A DNA stretch of 49,431 nucleotides from positions 1 through 49,431 of the forward strand of contig JAHDIE010000027.1 in NCBI GenBank assembly GCA_020630955.1, given 5' to 3'. Both the position numbers and the translations under genes were made by a program. Positions 18,701 to 28,379 of the stretch are shown here, piece after piece. Position 1 is the first letter of the stretch. Each line of letters starts with the position of its first letter. The notes beneath the pieces were generated by a model. It ran no database searches and was not told where the DNA came from. It saw nothing but the letters and a program-made list of their open reading frames with translations. The stretch is from Saprospiraceae bacterium (GTDB lineage: Bacteria; Bacteroidota; Bacteroidia; Chitinophagales; Saprospiraceae).

Positions 18701-18955
18701 GGTTAATAGTATTACCTTGACATACTCTTTATTTTTTTATTAATGGCATTGATTTTTTTAGATTCTTTCTAGAATAAATACCTAATACAAGTTTGAATTC
18801 CAAATTCAAAGCATTGGATAGCCTATCATTTGAGATAATAATATTGGAATTATGTATTTGTCCATTATAGAATGTCTGGTAGATCAATTGAAAGAAAAAA
18901 TTATAAAGTTCTTATCAATAAAGAATATTTTTAACAATTATAGAATTAGACAAAA

Positions 18956-20245
18956 TTAATTTTGAAGCACTAATTTTTTACTTCCTATTTTGTGATCTGA
19001 TAATATTTGTATTAAATAAACTCCTGCATTAAGATGACTTATATTTATTTCGGTAGATTCCTCAGCTAGGATGTCTAAAGTGTGAAATATTAATTTACCA
19101 TCCAATGATAGTATTGAAATTTCAATTTCTTTATTTGTGAATTCATTCAAGGCAAGATTAAATTTACCATGACTAGGATTTGGTGTTATTTTAAAATCTA
19201 AAACATTTTCAATTTCTGTTTGATTGCTTGGAAATCTATAATAGTAGAATGATTGAATATCATCTTCCCAGTCGTCATCCACCCAGGATTTTAAAAGTCG
19301 GTAAGATAGATTTTCTCTTTCGTCATAGGTGTAATATCTAGAGATATCAAATACCCACATGATGCTATCCCATCGAGAGAAATAGTCTTCTTGTAGGAAG
19401 CCGTTGTTATCGTATGTCCATTCTCTTTTTGTTTGGTTTTCATATTCTCCGTTAAGAATCGATTCTCTAATTTCAAGAATTGCTCGGCCTTCATCATCGC
19501 GCGTAAATCTATATCTGATAAAAGGTCCCCAGTCAGGGTCATTCCATCTTCTTTGATCCGATTCGATTAAATAGTTTTGGTCATTATAAAGAAAGGTGGT
19601 TTTGAAATGTGGCTTCCACTCTGTCAGTGACCAAATATCTGTTAATTGCTCTGATCTTAAATTATTATCATTATATATTAAGGTATCTTTTCGTTGGTTA
19701 ACCCATTGATCTAATTCATAATCTTGATTGAGTATTGTTATTAATTTGTTTTCACCATCGTAGCTGTATGAAGTTTTTCTATCATATTGCCATTCTTCTT
19801 CCATCCATCTTTTTATTGTTTGATGTAGACGATTATTGTTTTCATCGTAATTGTAACTATATTCAAAATCATTAACCCAATCTTGACCTATCCATCTTTG
19901 TCTGTAAAAGAGAATCCTATTGCCATTGTTGTCGTGCTCATAAAATGTTTGGATCCAATCATTCCATTGTGTTCCATCAAATTGAAGGTTTACTACTAAC
20001 GCTAAAAAATTATTTTCGTCATAATAATATTCGGTAGAATCGCTTAAAGCAAATTCAAACTCTTCAAAGCTGTCTGTTCTTCTTGCTATTAATAGATCAT
20101 CTTCAAAAAATGATTTATTGGTTGTAGTTTTTTTAATTTCTACTTCATGCTCTATTGGATCATCGTATTCACGATATATATCTATTTGAGAAAATAGGGT
20201 AAATTGAACTAATGAAGTTGCTGCGATAAGGAAGAATTTTTTCAT
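18956..20245 (-). CDS. T9SS-exported protein of tandem tryptophan/tyrosine repeats
   Basis: This 429-residue protein has a signal peptide (VQFTLFSQ) and about eight repeats of roughly 33 residues spanning residues 70-340. Each repeat has a form close to W..DW...Y.Y.YD.NxN followed by a strand and RW (for example FYEHDNNGNRILFYRQRW, then FEYSYNYDENNNRLHQ). The spacing recalls YD/RHS-type beta-strand repeats but the motif is not the same. The last about 80 residues are a T9SS type A tail (ITPNPSHGKFNLAL ... KKLVLQN). Similar repeat proteins are widespread in Bacteroidota, with no assigned function. A beta-solenoid surface fibre or adhesin is the simplest idea. Confidence 0.75.
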   Translation of the reverse strand: MKKFFLIAATSLVQFTLFSQIDIYREYDDPIEHEVEIKKTTTNKSFFEDDLLIARRTDSFEEFEFALSDSTEYYYDENNFLALVVNLQFDGTQWNDWIQTFYEHDNNGNRILFYRQRWIGQDWVNDFEYSYNYDENNNRLHQTIKRWMEEEWQYDRKTSYSYDGENKLITILNQDYELDQWVNQRKDTLIYNDNNLRSEQLTDIWSLTEWKPHFKTTFLYNDQNYLIESDQRRWNDPDWGPFIRYRFTRDDEGRAILEIRESILNGEYENQTKREWTYDNNGFLQEDYFSRWDSIMWVFDISRYYTYDERENLSYRLLKSWVDDDWEDDIQSFYYYRFPSNQTEIENVLDFKITPNPSHGKFNLALNEFTNKEIEISILSLDGKLIFHTLDILAEESTEINISHLNAGVYLIQILSDHKIGSKKLVLQN

Positions 20246-20403
20246 TGGTTGTTCTTATTTAATTGAAGTTGGAATTAAAAGCTAAACTAAAATATGAAAC
20301 TAAATTTACTAAATAATCTGAATAGGATTTTTTTTAGGTGTTTTTATTTCTTAGATAGAATGGAAGTTTATGTAATAAATAGGTATACAATGGCTAAAAA
20401 AGA

Positions 20404-20435
20404 GAAAGGTGTTGAATATTATTCCAACACCTTTC
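20404..20435 (-). terminator. Rho-independent terminator of the metalloprotease gene
   Basis: An 11-bp perfect stem (GAAAGGTGTTG on the plus strand) with a loop of about ten bases lies just downstream of the metalloprotease stop. Read on the minus strand it is followed by a T-rich tract (TCTTTTTT). This fits an intrinsic terminator for the minus-strand gene that ends at 20458. Confidence 0.7.
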
Positions 20436-20457
20436 ATAATTTAAAAACTAATTAATT

Positions 20458-23082
20458 TTATCTAATAGAAACTACTTTTTTGTATAATTCTTCTCCGCTA
20501 CTAGTAATTACTTTGACAAAATAAATTCCAGCACCATTTAATTGATTTGATTGAATAGTTGTCATATTGTTTAAAAATCTAGTTTCAGATATTATGACTT
20601 TTCCATTCGCATCGAATACGGTCAATAAGTTCTCATTAGCTATTGATCCATTGATTTTTATTTGAAATTGATCTTCGAAAGGATTTGGATATACTGAAAG
20701 TGTAGAGTTATTTATCGAATTGAATGTTCCTTCAATACCAACACAGTGTGAAACCTCACTCATGTCAATACTCTGTGTAGTCTCACTATTTCCATCATAG
20801 CCATCACTTAGGCTTAGGCTAATTGATTGGACAATTCCTGATATACTTACATTTACTGAGCTAGTGCTATTCCCAGAGAAGGTTCCATAAATGATGGTTG
20901 CACCATTTTCATCTACATAACTGACTTCAACTTCATCAATGTATCTTGTTGAAGGATTACCATTTATTTTACTTCCTAAATTTGATATTGTAAAACCAAC
21001 ATCTTCTGAAGTTGGGGTTAAATTTACGGAAGTAGAGCTAGATCCAGATCCTATGTGAGTCAATGGGTTGTCGTTGAAGTTTGAGGTTTGCGGAGTACAA
21101 TTACTTTCACAGCCATCAGGGATGCCGTTGCCATTTTCATCTTGCAAGTCATCGAAACCAGGGCAAAGGTCATCACTATCACATACAGTGTCACCATCTG
21201 AATCTGGACATACATCAGTAGGGCAGGAAGAGGCATCAGAGATAGAGATGCTCATCTCAATACTACTGTCTCCATCATATGCATCTGAAAGGCTAACTGT
21301 TACTGAGGCAACCAAATCATTGATCGTGACATCAACGGAAGATGCCTGATCCCCTGTAAAGGTGCCATAAGTCGATTCTATTCCTGAACCATTTATATAT
21401 TTTATTGTGACTTGCTCATTGTATCTTCGGCTAGGGTTTCCACTTAATCTTGCATTGATATTTGAAACTGTAAATGACAATCCATCAGCCAATGTGCTTA
21501 ATGTTAGATTAGACACAGATTGTCCCGCTCCAATATGTTGTAAAGTTGAAGGTGAAAAAGTACTGGTAACATTGATGCAATCATCGCAGGCATCAGGAAT
21601 TCCGTCATTGTCCACATCAATATTGTCATCTCCTCCTGGACATTGATCTTCGGCATCGCATACACCATCGTTGTCACTATCTACTGTTGTACCAACACAG
21701 TTACAATCAGCATCATAGGTGTCGTTGGTTGTACAATCATCAAAATCATTACATGCTGTTCCTGGTTCGCAGGCATCACCACATGCAGAAAGACAAGTTG
21801 CATTATAAACTCGATCTCTAATCAAGTCTCCAGGCTGCTGCCCAAAACCATTATTGAAGTTTATCCCAACTCCACCAATAAGATGACAGTAACTCATAAT
21901 GGTTCCTCCATTGTTTGGAAGAATTTCATTGTTAGAATCATAACAGCTACCCGGTGTATAACCATTATTCGCTAGGTAGATATTTCCACAATCATCAATT
22001 TGGGTACCATTTCCATTCCAAACACAGCTATGGGTATGACTGGATCCAAGGTTGTGTCCTATTTCATGCGTTAACACTTCGACGGTCCAGCTATAAGTTG
22101 GGACATTAGAATAACTGCTGTTGATTCCAGAATAAGCATGACCAAAATTTGGGTTGCATAATACATCAACATATGCAATGCCACCACCGCCACCGTATCC
22201 AACTAGGTGAGCGAGGTCGCCATTAAATGTGCTCCCTACGGCTGCACGAAACTGGTTGAGGTAATCAGAAGATCCAGGACCAGTGTATGGATCATTAGTA
22301 TCCCAAATTACCAATTCTTGAATACCAAAATTGATACTTTCTTGTTCGTATAACAGGGCAACTTGTGAAAAAGCACCAGTAATATAATCAACTGTAGATG
22401 CACCTTTATCTGTGAATATTGAGTTATCAACTTCAACATACATGTTGACACAATTATTAGCGTCCATCATTGATCTATCTACTTCACCCGGATTTGGTCC
22501 TTGGAATTGGTTTAGGAGATCATCTGTAAAGCAATCTACGGAAGGTGGATTCAAGAGATCATCTTTCTGGTAAAAGACATAATAATCTTCATTGCTAACT
22601 TTTCCTAGATTGAATAATTTGTCATCAATACTAATCACAGCCATAAGCTCTCTTTGAGTAATCTGTAGCGATACTAGAGAATTTTCTTTTCCTTCGACCA
22701 TGCCCCAATAGTATAAGTTGTTTTTGATACTTGGTGCTTTATTGCCAGAGGAGTATTTGATGTTTGTACCTTCTAAAAATTCATTGTTAAGTTCTAATAA
22801 AAGAGTATATGAGTTATCCTTAAATTGAATATCTAGTTTTAGCTGCTCGGGTTTATTTTCTGTTTTTTCTTCAAGAAAGGTATCTTTTATTTCAAGAAAT
22901 TGTGCGGAACCAAACAATGATCTCTCTTTAGTTGGAGCAATGACTTTGAATGGGTTATCATAATTAATCTCTTGGAAAGTTGAAATTTTAGATTGAAAAT
23001 TTTCGGTAAATGCTTGTTGAGCTGAGATGTTTGAAATCATTAAAAAGGCAAAAAGCAAGCTTAGTACAACTGATCTTTTCAT
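20458..23082 (-). CDS. Secreted M12B-type zinc metalloprotease with duplicated domain and T9SS tail
   Basis: This 874-residue pre-pro-protein has a signal peptide (SNISAQ), a pro-domain of about 200 residues, and a reprolysin-like catalytic domain with HEIGHNLGSSHTHSC near residue 337. This is the M12B zinc site with three His ligands. Cys-rich and thrombospondin-type-3-like calcium repeats (DSDNDGVCDAEDQCPG, DNDGIPDACDDC and DSDGDTVCDSDDLCPG) alternate with two copies of a beta-rich domain of about 115 residues (near 21228-21585 and 20740-21105). The two copies share the patterns HIGAG/HIGSG, GNPS.RY, YGTF.G and SLSD.YDG. A T9SS type A tail ends the protein (LSVYPNPFEDQFQIKI...). It probably degrades extracellular protein. 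A terminator follows. Confidence 0.93.
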   Translation of the reverse strand: MKRSVVLSLLFAFLMISNISAQQAFTENFQSKISTFQEINYDNPFKVIAPTKERSLFGSAQFLEIKDTFLEEKTENKPEQLKLDIQFKDNSYTLLLELNNEFLEGTNIKYSSGNKAPSIKNNLYYWGMVEGKENSLVSLQITQRELMAVISIDDKLFNLGKVSNEDYYVFYQKDDLLNPPSVDCFTDDLLNQFQGPNPGEVDRSMMDANNCVNMYVEVDNSIFTDKGASTVDYITGAFSQVALLYEQESINFGIQELVIWDTNDPYTGPGSSDYLNQFRAAVGSTFNGDLAHLVGYGGGGGIAYVDVLCNPNFGHAYSGINSSYSNVPTYSWTVEVLTHEIGHNLGSSHTHSCVWNGNGTQIDDCGNIYLANNGYTPGSCYDSNNEILPNNGGTIMSYCHLIGGVGINFNNGFGQQPGDLIRDRVYNATCLSACGDACEPGTACNDFDDCTTNDTYDADCNCVGTTVDSDNDGVCDAEDQCPGGDDNIDVDNDGIPDACDDCINVTSTFSPSTLQHIGAGQSVSNLTLSTLADGLSFTVSNINARLSGNPSRRYNEQVTIKYINGSGIESTYGTFTGDQASSVDVTINDLVASVTVSLSDAYDGDSSIEMSISISDASSCPTDVCPDSDGDTVCDSDDLCPGFDDLQDENGNGIPDGCESNCTPQTSNFNDNPLTHIGSGSSSTSVNLTPTSEDVGFTISNLGSKINGNPSTRYIDEVEVSYVDENGATIIYGTFSGNSTSSVNVSISGIVQSISLSLSDGYDGNSETTQSIDMSEVSHCVGIEGTFNSINNSTLSVYPNPFEDQFQIKINGSIANENLLTVFDANGKVIISETRFLNNMTTIQSNQLNGAGIYFVKVITSSGEELYKKVVSIR

Positions 23083-23430
23083 AATATTTTTTGAGGTTAA
23101 TAAATAAATGATTCGAGCGCATTATGATACGATCGACATTTAAGGAAAGGCTGTTGTAGGTTATATACCTTTGGAAATAAGGTGGTGAGAATTCTTAGCT
23201 AATTATTCTATCGCTAAGGTCAACAATATATCAAAATATTTTCTAGGTAAAAACCCTGAAATTTAGATTTGCAAAATATTTGTCATTCGATTATGCGCAG
23301 AAGCTGTATTGGGTTACATCGGATAAATAGAGTGCTTTTTTCTTAATTAGAGTTTGTGAAGTTTATAAATTGCCTCATGCAGCTGTGTTCACACCTGTAT
23401 GATCTATTACCCATTAATATGATTACTTCC
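23083..23430. other. Non-coding spacer between two exported-protein genes
   Basis: This 348-bp gap contains no convincing gene, hairpin terminator or known RNA on either strand. It holds short AT-rich tracts. The start of the metalloprotease gene is at its left boundary, so its promoter must lie here, but no TAnnTTTG element could be identified. Confidence 0.45.
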
Positions 23431-26313
23431 TCATTTGATTCCTTTTTCATTCATTGGGTCTGCTCTTATTATCAATTTCCCATCTACAGTCTCATTCTTT
23501 GAAATTAATTGAACTTTGTATTCACCAGGTCCGGCTGTAGGAATTAGAAACTTATCATCAAAAGTAAAATTTAAGTAGCCTCCTGTCAATGGGGCTAATA
23601 AATTTCTGATTTCATCAGAGGAAGTGGTTTCTTTAAATTTAGTATACATTCTACGTACTCTAGAATTGCCAATTTCATTTACGACGGATTGAAGAATTTC
23701 ATCTAATTCTTGAATTTCTTGTGGTGTAAAATTTGGAGCAGAGAAAGTTCTATCCCAATAGTATTTGTAGATTCCTGGTTCTGGACTTACTTTAATCATT
23801 TGTGATAAAGTGCCTTCGAGATTGGTGATTGCTATGGTTAAACTGTCGCTTTGACCTTCTCCGACTTTATAACAAATGACTGCATCATTATTAAAACTTG
23901 CTCTAGGAATTGATGAGGTATTTCTTATTTCTTTTGGGTTGTCACCTGCGAACCAAAAATGACCTCTTTGACCTCCTCGGCTGATATTGTTCCAAAGTGT
24001 AGATGGGTTATTATTAAAAATATGAATTTTAGAATCTCTAAGTTTTTCATTCCATTGTTGTAAAGCTGAGATATCATCAAGAACCCAAAGACTTCTTCCA
24101 TGTGTCCCAATTAATAAAGCATTGTCTCTTGGGTGTATCTTAATATCTAATACGGAGACAGTTGGCATATTTAATTTTAGTCTACTCCAATGTTCTCCTC
24201 TATCTAAGGTAAACCAAACGCCAGTTTCAGTTCCTGCAAAAATTAAATTTGGATTTTTAGGATCTTCTTTAATGACTCTGATCACTTCATTGCGATCAAT
24301 TCCATTCGTTATCTTATCCCAAGTTCTTCCATAATCTTCTGTTTTGTAAATGTATGTTCCGAAATGGTCTGACCTGTGACCATCGAAACTTACATAGGCT
24401 CTCGATTTCTTATGATTTGAAGCTTCAATTTTACTAGCCCAAATCCCGTCTGGAACCTCAATAATATTTTTTCTTGTATTGGTCCAAAGTGAACCATGGT
24501 TTTGGGTTAGTTGTACATTGCCATCATCAGTACAAACCCATATCAAGGATTCATCTAATGGTGAAATTGATATCCCTGTTATTGAGCAATGGGTTTCTGC
24601 ACCAGTGTTGTCAGGTGTTATTCCTCCACTTTTTCCGTATAGTTTTTTTATCGGATCATTGTTACTCAAATCAGGACTTATAATTTTCCAGTCTTTTCCA
24701 TTGTTGGTTGATTGGTAAAGGTGATTTCCTCCAACATAAATATGGTCATAGTTGTGAGGTGACATAACCAAAGGTGCAGACCAATTGAATCTAACTTCAG
24801 ATTTCTTGTCCTTAATGTTTTTATCTATGTAGTCATGATAGTTTGAAGTTGTAAAAACATTTGGACTGATCCTTTTAATTTCTCTGGTTTTAGGATTGTA
24901 TTTAAAGTAGCTACCATTTTCCATGGAACTATACATGTCAGTCCAATCATTGGGGTTAGAGCCTGAATCTTGACCATCTCCCCAATGCATTTTCCAATTT
25001 GAGTCATTTAATATGCCACGGGCATCTCGTGAAAAACTAGCTGTAGCATATGAACCATTGTCTTGCAAGCCACCATATACATAGAAAGGGTCTCTATAAT
25101 CAAAATTAATTCTATAATATTGTGCTATAGGTAGGTTATCAAACAATTGAAAATGTTTACCGTGATCATGGGTCAAAGACAATCCTTTGTCTGCACCAAG
25201 GTAGTATCTGTCTTTTTCTAAAGGATCTATCCACATTGCATGAAAATCTCCATGTACTTCATAATCTGGACTACCATTTACGAAAGTATCTCCTCCATCA
25301 TTAGATACCATGAATGTTGTCGTTAAAACATATACCCTTTTATCGTCGTGAGGGTTGATTCTAATTTGGGAATAATAGAATGGTCTATTGTTATAAGTAT
25401 TGACGTATTTCCAAGTTGCTCCTGCATTCTCGGACCTATAAACTCCACTTCCAGGTATTGCAAGTGTATCGGTTTTTTCTGCCTCAACGATTGCCATAAG
25501 AATGTTTGGATCTTTTTCATAGATAGCAAGTCCAATTCTTCCTGTCGGTTCTGGAAGCCCGTCTGTCAATTTGCTCCATGATGCTCCACCATTCAAAGAT
25601 TTGTAAATTCCTCCTTTTTCACCTCCACTTTCAAAATTCCAAGGTTGTCTTAGTCTATGGTAAAAAGCAGTATAAAGAATATTAGGATTTTTAGAATCTC
25701 TCACCAAATCAGTGCAACCTGTTTTGCCATCATTTGGAAGACCATTATCCAATTTTTTCCAAGTTTTTCCCCCATCTTTTGTTTGAAAAAGACCTCTTTC
25801 GCCGCTATAGCCCCAAAGGTGACCAATGGCACAAACACATACATCATCAGAATCCTCTGGGTTTACCAATACTCTTGCAATTTGGTGGGTTGATTCTAAA
25901 CCTAGGTTTTCAAAGGTTTTTCCGCCATCACTAGATTTGTAAATTCCATTTCCCCATGAAACGGAGTTTCGATTATTTGCTTCTCCGGTACCAACCCAAA
26001 TGACGTCACTATTATTTGGATCCAAAGCAATATCTCCTATCGATGCTGTTTCATAATCATCAAATATTGGAGTCCAACTTGTTCCAGCATTTATCGTTTT
26101 CCAAACGCCGCCAGAGGCAGCGGCAAAGTACATTTTTCTAAAATCATTTGGATCTGCTTCAATATCAGAAATTCTTCCACCTTGATTAGATGGACCAATG
26201 TTTCGATATGTTTGGTCGATGAGCATGTCCTCAGTTACAATCTGAGCAAAATTTTGAAAATTGAAAATAGAAACGAATGTAATTAAGGCAGCAAAGAATA
26301 TTGATTTGTTCAT
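23431..26313 (-). CDS. Exported BNR/sortilin-like beta-propeller protein
   Basis: This 960-residue protein has a signal peptide (FQNFAQ). At least ten Asp-box motifs follow, spread evenly over residues 60-700 (TINAGTSW, SSDGGKTF, TKDGGKTW, SLNGGASW, SENAGATW, SNDGGDTF, STNNGKDW, TEDYGRTW, TLDRGEHW). The remaining 250 residues are a separate region without a known motif (for example DDISALQQWNEKLRDSKIHIFN and a PGEYKVQL strand). The overall plan is that of the large Bacteroidota VPS10/BNR-repeat family, about 1000 residues long, whose activity has not been established. No T9SS tail is present, so it may stay in the periplasm or use another route. No sialidase catalytic pattern was recognised. 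Confidence 0.85.
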   Translation of the reverse strand: MNKSIFFAALITFVSIFNFQNFAQIVTEDMLIDQTYRNIGPSNQGGRISDIEADPNDFRKMYFAAASGGVWKTINAGTSWTPIFDDYETASIGDIALDPNNSDVIWVGTGEANNRNSVSWGNGIYKSSDGGKTFENLGLESTHQIARVLVNPEDSDDVCVCAIGHLWGYSGERGLFQTKDGGKTWKKLDNGLPNDGKTGCTDLVRDSKNPNILYTAFYHRLRQPWNFESGGEKGGIYKSLNGGASWSKLTDGLPEPTGRIGLAIYEKDPNILMAIVEAEKTDTLAIPGSGVYRSENAGATWKYVNTYNNRPFYYSQIRINPHDDKRVYVLTTTFMVSNDGGDTFVNGSPDYEVHGDFHAMWIDPLEKDRYYLGADKGLSLTHDHGKHFQLFDNLPIAQYYRINFDYRDPFYVYGGLQDNGSYATASFSRDARGILNDSNWKMHWGDGQDSGSNPNDWTDMYSSMENGSYFKYNPKTREIKRISPNVFTTSNYHDYIDKNIKDKKSEVRFNWSAPLVMSPHNYDHIYVGGNHLYQSTNNGKDWKIISPDLSNNDPIKKLYGKSGGITPDNTGAETHCSITGISISPLDESLIWVCTDDGNVQLTQNHGSLWTNTRKNIIEVPDGIWASKIEASNHKKSRAYVSFDGHRSDHFGTYIYKTEDYGRTWDKITNGIDRNEVIRVIKEDPKNPNLIFAGTETGVWFTLDRGEHWSRLKLNMPTVSVLDIKIHPRDNALLIGTHGRSLWVLDDISALQQWNEKLRDSKIHIFNNNPSTLWNNISRGGQRGHFWFAGDNPKEIRNTSSIPRASFNNDAVICYKVGEGQSDSLTIAITNLEGTLSQMIKVSPEPGIYKYYWDRTFSAPNFTPQEIQELDEILQSVVNEIGNSRVRRMYTKFKETTSSDEIRNLLAPLTGGYLNFTFDDKFLIPTAGPGEYKVQLISKNETVDGKLIIRADPMNEKGIK

Positions 26314-26428
26314 TGTAGTTGGTTTCTGAAAGAATGTCTAGGACAATAATTTTCTACTTATCAAGGTAAAATTTTATTTTGTTTTAATCTTCATTTGAGC
26401 CAAAAGAATGATTAAATTCTCAATTTCA

Positions 26429-27583
26429 TTAAATCTTGATAATCATTTTTTTTATTTTAATTGAAGAGTGATTGCTAAGTTCTAAAATGTAATTTCCTTT
26501 TGGATACATAGCGGTATCAATAATGAGATTTGAGCCTAGAAATTGATATGATGTTATGAGTTGTCCAAAAATATCGTATATGTTAATTTTATTAAAATTC
26601 TTTAAAGAATTGATATGTAAAGACTCATGAAAAGGAAGAGGGTAGATATTGAAATCATCTATAGAAATTGTATTAACAGCAGTTACATTGCAAAGTGTAA
26701 AATTAGGATAGTGAGTTTCCATATATTCAATTAAATCTATTGCAAGACTATCGGCAAACATTTTTCTTGTTGTTTCATCAAATCTTACATCTCTATTGCA
26801 TTCAATTTGAATGGCATCTATTCTGCCTTGATCTCTAGATCCATATTGTTGGGTATTATAACCACCAGAAAAGTAATCATCAGATGTGTTTGGGTAGGGA
26901 TCTTCGATGGAGGGAACTGCATCAAATCCACTTTCGTATATGATGTTGCCTAAACCGTAAGGGCCTCTTATTAAGTCTTCAAGATTTGAGCTTGATAGAT
27001 TGTTTTGAGCCAAACTTTTTATACTTGATTTGTTGATAAAAAAATTATTGTTAAGATTGTCATTTTGTAAATCACTCTTTGATAAAAGATATCCTAGTTC
27101 TAGTCGCTGAATTTCGTGTCCATGACCATGGATGTCTAAAAATAGCCCACTGCCAGAATTGTTAGAAACAAAATTTTGTGCTTGGTCAATGAAATCATGG
27201 TAGCTATGCCATGCTTCTTCTGCGAGTAAATCACCATTTGCTCCCTCTATAATTTCTCTGTTAACATCCAACTTAACTCTGTGGAGTCTATTGATAATTA
27301 CATGTGGATGACATCCAGAAATTTCAAAAATTGCTGTGGCAAGCTCCCGTGATAATTCTTGGGTGAAAGAGTCATTGATGATGATACAATTAAGACAATC
27401 TCTATCTGCTATTTCATTGGGCTTTAGGTCACCACCGTGTGGTGCTGAAATGATTATTGGTAGATTGCCATGTATGTATTCAGTGTATTCATTGATGCCG
27501 AAATAACTCTCACCAGCTATATAGGTTTGTGCATGGAGTGGTACAATAAATAAACAAAGAAATAATGTCTTTAAAAGTTTCAT
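26429..27583 (-). CDS. T9SS-exported N-formylglutamate amidohydrolase-like protein
   Basis: I start this at the second Met (27583), because it precedes a clean signal peptide (TLFLCLFIVPLHAQ); the longer start at 27607 adds eight residues. The catalytic part resembles the N-formylglutamate amidohydrolase family: IISAPHGGD (metal His), HVIINRLHRVKLDVNREI and FLDIHGHGHE (second metal site). The C-terminal about 75 residues are a T9SS tail (IYPLPFHESLHINSL ... KKMIIKI) with the usual Pro/Asn turn varied. The exported form suggests cleavage of a formylated or acylated peptide or amide outside the cell rather than cytoplasmic histidine catabolism. Confidence 0.8.
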   Translation of the reverse strand: MKLLKTLFLCLFIVPLHAQTYIAGESYFGINEYTEYIHGNLPIIISAPHGGDLKPNEIADRDCLNCIIINDSFTQELSRELATAIFEISGCHPHVIINRLHRVKLDVNREIIEGANGDLLAEEAWHSYHDFIDQAQNFVSNNSGSGLFLDIHGHGHEIQRLELGYLLSKSDLQNDNLNNNFFINKSSIKSLAQNNLSSSNLEDLIRGPYGLGNIIYESGFDAVPSIEDPYPNTSDDYFSGGYNTQQYGSRDQGRIDAIQIECNRDVRFDETTRKMFADSLAIDLIEYMETHYPNFTLCNVTAVNTISIDDFNIYPLPFHESLHINSLKNFNKINIYDIFGQLITSYQFLGSNLIIDTAMYPKGNYILELSNHSSIKIKKMIIKI

Positions 27584-27665
27584 GCTTTGAAATTCAATTG
27601 ATGACAATACTTTCTTTATTCAACAACATATTTGTGGATAAATATGGTGATAAGTTATAAAAGTA

Positions 27666-28379
27666 TCAACTTATCAAATTGCCTTGCTCATCCCATTCAG
27701 CTTGGATATCTCTATTGTCATGATTGACAAACTTTGGCATCCATTCTTCTGGATAGGATAGACCATGTTTGTCCAAAACATCTTGTGGAACACCATCCCA
27801 AAGATTTGGACGGTTACCTACGTAGCCAAGATCATCAATTCCCATTTTTGTCGTATAATATCCAGTTAAAGTCAGGTTACGCATTCGTCTAAAAAAAGCT
27901 CGACCTTGCGACATTTCTGGTTTCTTATTTTCTGGATCAGGATATGCGATATCGTCAATTATACTTTTCTGTTCAGCATCACTGCAATCCACAAATGCTT
28001 TATTGTATCGCAAGGTAGATTCTCCGTTCAACCACATAAGACCCCCCCTTATGGGTAGCTGGTGAGCAGGTAGATCTTTAACAATAAAATCTATAAATTC
28101 TGGTACTCCAGCATCAGTAGCTGAGCCTGCAGAAGGCGTTGCAGGTAGGATGATATCACACAAGGTGGCAATCGTAGCAATTTCGCTTTCATTGAGAAAT
28201 TCTTCTCCATTAACCCTTTCATCATGATTTTTTTCACTAGGAGTTCGTCCATACAATGAACCACTTGTCAGAACTTCTTCAACGTGTTCTGCAGCATCGG
28301 TTTTGCAACCTTGCATCGGGATAGTAGCTCCTGCAATTCCTCCGATCAATAAGGTCTTTAATGTCTCTCTTCTTTTCAT
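27666..28379 (-). CDS. Gluconate 2-dehydrogenase subunit 3-like small subunit
   Basis: This 237-residue protein has a Tat-like twin-arginine N-terminus (RRETLKTLL) and a lipobox-like Cys25 (IPMQGC). The core (LNESEIATIATLCDIILPATPSAG, GVPEFIDFIV) matches the small-subunit family of membrane-linked GMC sugar dehydrogenases (gluconate 2-dehydrogenase subunit 3). Its ATG overlaps the end of the GMC gene by 4 bp, so they are made as a pair. The small subunit probably helps export the large one through the Tat pathway as a complex; this is inferred from the family. No cytochrome c subunit is in the window. Confidence 0.9.
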   Translation of the reverse strand: MKRRETLKTLLIGGIAGATIPMQGCKTDAAEHVEEVLTSGSLYGRTPSEKNHDERVNGEEFLNESEIATIATLCDIILPATPSAGSATDAGVPEFIDFIVKDLPAHQLPIRGGLMWLNGESTLRYNKAFVDCSDAEQKSIIDDIAYPDPENKKPEMSQGRAFFRRMRNLTLTGYYTTKMGIDDLGYVGNRPNLWDGVPQDVLDKHGLSYPEEWMPKFVNHDNRDIQAEWDEQGNLIS

